Part shown: in pieces, positions 62,331-64,000 of the stretch | How the letters are laid out: each line of letters begins with the position of its first letter | Numbering within the stretch: position 1 is the stretch's first letter | NCBI RefSeq assembly: GCF_040581485.1 | Contig: NC_090135.1 | Location: 2,597,001 to 2,661,000 of the forward strand | Length of the DNA stretch: 64,000 bases | Source: Linepithema humile | Taxonomy: Eukaryota > Arthropoda > Insecta > Hymenoptera > Formicidae | Direction of reading: 5' to 3' | Translations under genes and position numbers: made by a program | The notes under the pieces: model-generated | Databases searched by the model: none | Seen by the model: the letters and a program-made list of their open reading frames with translations, nothing else | What the model was told of the DNA's origin: nothing

Positions 62331-64000
62331 TTTGATCCAAGGTCTGAGGCAATCGCACGAGAGGATCGTTTCGAGGGGTTTCGCCGTAATATTGAAGCCA
62401 GGTATGTCGGAAATTACATAACAATTATTACTAAGAGATTTTTTAATCATGTACGGACCCACAAACTTTGGTCGTAGTTTTACATTTTCTCCGGGCTAAT
62501 TTAGTATTTCTAATCATTACATAATCACCTTCGTGATATATCGTAGGTTTTTTAAGGTTAGCGTTTCGGTACTCTTTATTGTAACTTGATCAAATCTGTG
62601 GCGTTACACACCGTTTCACGATTTGTGTCGCGCTCGGCTTGCAAGTCTGTATCAATGCCTGCAAGGGCCTTGGTGTACTGTGCAAAAGGAGGATGTTAAA
62701 TATAGGTCGATTTTGGCCCATGGTGTGGAACCAAAACTACAAACAATTTCTTATAGATTTCATACCGTAGAATCACGTGGTAAAGTTTGTTTTCCTCCAG
62801 ACACCGGAAAAAGTACGGAAAAATTGAAAAAAGACCATGAAAAATAGAATTTTCCGAGCTGGTTGAAGCTTGGAACATTCCTGCAGCGATTTTAAAAAAA
62901 TGATTTGTCGCTCTTGTCCTTTTGCAGGGAGGAAGTTCTGAGGCTCTCACATGACATACGAAAAAGACCGATCCGATACAGGCGTCGGAAGACACCCTTA
63001 TACTCAAAAAAATCACCCCAGAGTGTCTAAAAAATTCTCGCCTAGCAAAAAATAATTTGTCGTTTTTTTCCTTCTGCACTGAGAAAGTTCCGAGGCCCTC
63101 ACACGACATGCAAAAGAAACCGATCCGATACATGCGTCGGAAGACACCCTTAGCTTGACGAGAATCGTTTAAGTGATTTTGGGAGTGGTTTTTTGGGTAA
63201 AAAGGTGTCTTCCGACGCATGTATCGGATCGTACTTTTTTGCAAGTCGTATGAGGGTCTCAGAACTTTCTGTATGCAAAAGGAGAAGAGCGACAAATCAT
63301 TTCTAGCTTGGCGAGAATTGTTTAAGTGATTTTGGGGGTGGTTTTTCGGGTATAAAGGTGTCTTCCGACGCATATATAGGATTGGTCTTTTTTGTATGTC
63401 ATGTGAGGGCCTCAGAACTTCTTCCCTGCAAAAGGACAAGAGCGACAAATTATTTTTTTAAAATCGCTGCAGGAATGTTCTAAGCTTCAACCAGCTCGGA
63501 AAATTCCATTTTTTATGGTTTTTTTTCAATTTTTCCGTACTTTCCCCAGTGTCTGGAGGAAAACAAACTTTACCACGTGATTCTACGGTATGAAATCTAT
63601 AAGAAATTATTTGTAGTTTTGGTTCCACACCATGGGCCAAAATCGACCTATATTTAACATTCTCCTTTCTGGTCGACATGGTTGCGCTGTTCGTAACCGA
63701 GAAGCAGCTTGGTTGGACTGGACTTGGTTACTGCATGGTGAGTATTATTTATTATATATTGCATTTTTCCAAGTTTATTTTTCCATTTTGCTGCGTTATT
63801 TAATAATATCGTTAACGACAATTTGACGAAACGATTCACGTGTTCCACGAGGCCGTTTGCCCATGGAGCCGCCACGGCTACTTTTCGATGTCTAATCTTG
63901 TATTTTGTTACAAATTTCGCAAATTCCTTAGAGGTGAACGCGGTCCCTCTGTCCGACACTATTTCGAACGGGCTACCGAAAGTAAAGCATAAATGTTCTA
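62331..64000 (-). pseudogene. gypsy integrase fragment split by a foldback element
   Basis: Minus strand: from the window edge, SDRGTAFTSKEFAKFV (catalytic Asp), VEHVNRFVKLSL (Glu), NTHHAVTKSSPTKLLLGYEQ to about 63665. After the foldback element it resumes with AQYTKALAGIDTDLQAERDT to about 62590, then a shifted frame with YHEGDYVMIRNTK and KVCGSVHD to about 62455, with stops. It belongs to a different gypsy from the one at 36642-57101. The element continues beyond the window. Confidence 0.8.
62686..63668. mobile_element. about 980-bp foldback element in the integrase
   Basis: AAAGGAGGATGTTAAATATA at the left pairs with TATATTTAACATTCTCCTTT at the right. Pairing continues over about 230 bp (GTCGATTTTGGCCCATGGTG, ACCGTAGAATCACGTGGTAA, GAACATTCCTGCAGCGATTT). 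The inside has four inverted/direct copies of a unit with GGTGTCTTCCGACGCAT and CATGTGAGGGCCTCAGAACTT. Frames inside are artefacts of the repeat. The target duplication is not resolved. Confidence 0.8.

Noticed and set aside
1..64000. Host protein-coding genes, tRNAs, rRNAs or CRISPR arrays
   Set aside because: Nothing in the window outside the transposons had domains, cloverleaf-like arms or regular spacer arrays that I could support.

Overview
This window is eukaryotic, and almost all of it is transposable-element sequence piled up by repeated insertion. Short introns with GT..AG borders, TATA boxes, poly-A tails, LINE, hAT, Tc1/mariner, Harbinger, gypsy and Polinton/Maverick elements, and a chuvirus-type glycoprotein used as a retrotransposon env point to an insect. 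A hymenopteran, perhaps an ant, is my inference. I see no host single-copy gene, tRNA, rRNA or CRISPR array.

Layout. (1) 1-1073: AT-rich spacer with small repeats. (2) 1074-9225: a decayed LINE whose 3' UTR was split by a hAT element (4736-9068, TSD GTTATTAA). The hAT was itself split by a Tc1-like foldback element (5531-7539). (3) 9695-32285: a three-level nest. The right part of an old Polinton was hit at TTAA by a Kolobok/Mutator-like transposon (11567-31695). That transposon was then hit by a nearly complete 17.3-kb Polinton (11802-29101, TSD ATTATA). (4) 32508-36641: a Tc1 fragment, an LTR fragment, a Harbinger transposase gene that still reads open across its intron, and another LTR fragment. 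(5) 36642-57101: an env-bearing gypsy element (minus strand, TSD CGCC, LTRs differing at one site I could find), broken by four later insertions. One of these is a young Gypsy (44553-52041, TSD AGGT) with open gag, pol and a third ORF. (6) 57867-62200: a Tc1/mariner-superfamily element with 1.2-kb inverted repeats. (7) 62331-64000: a decayed gypsy integrase split by a foldback element.

The Polinton is the most informative object. It carries protein-primed DNA polymerase B, a chromodomain integrase, a packaging ATPase, major and minor capsid genes and a PLA2-adenain fusion. It also has a fibre-like protein and several accessory genes on the right, two of them spliced. One accessory product has a SOCS-box-like segment, and another is a 50-residue protein with a proline-rich SH3-ligand motif. 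The polymerase (in-frame TAG), major capsid (in-frame TAA) and minor capsid (frameshift) genes are each broken once; the other genes are open. Many of its genes share one core-promoter design, a TATA box followed about 30 bp later by TCAGT. Some of these lie inside the preceding gene, which explains how tightly packed and overlapping ORFs could each be transcribed.

All family assignments come from reading motifs in the sequence and from general knowledge; no database search was run.
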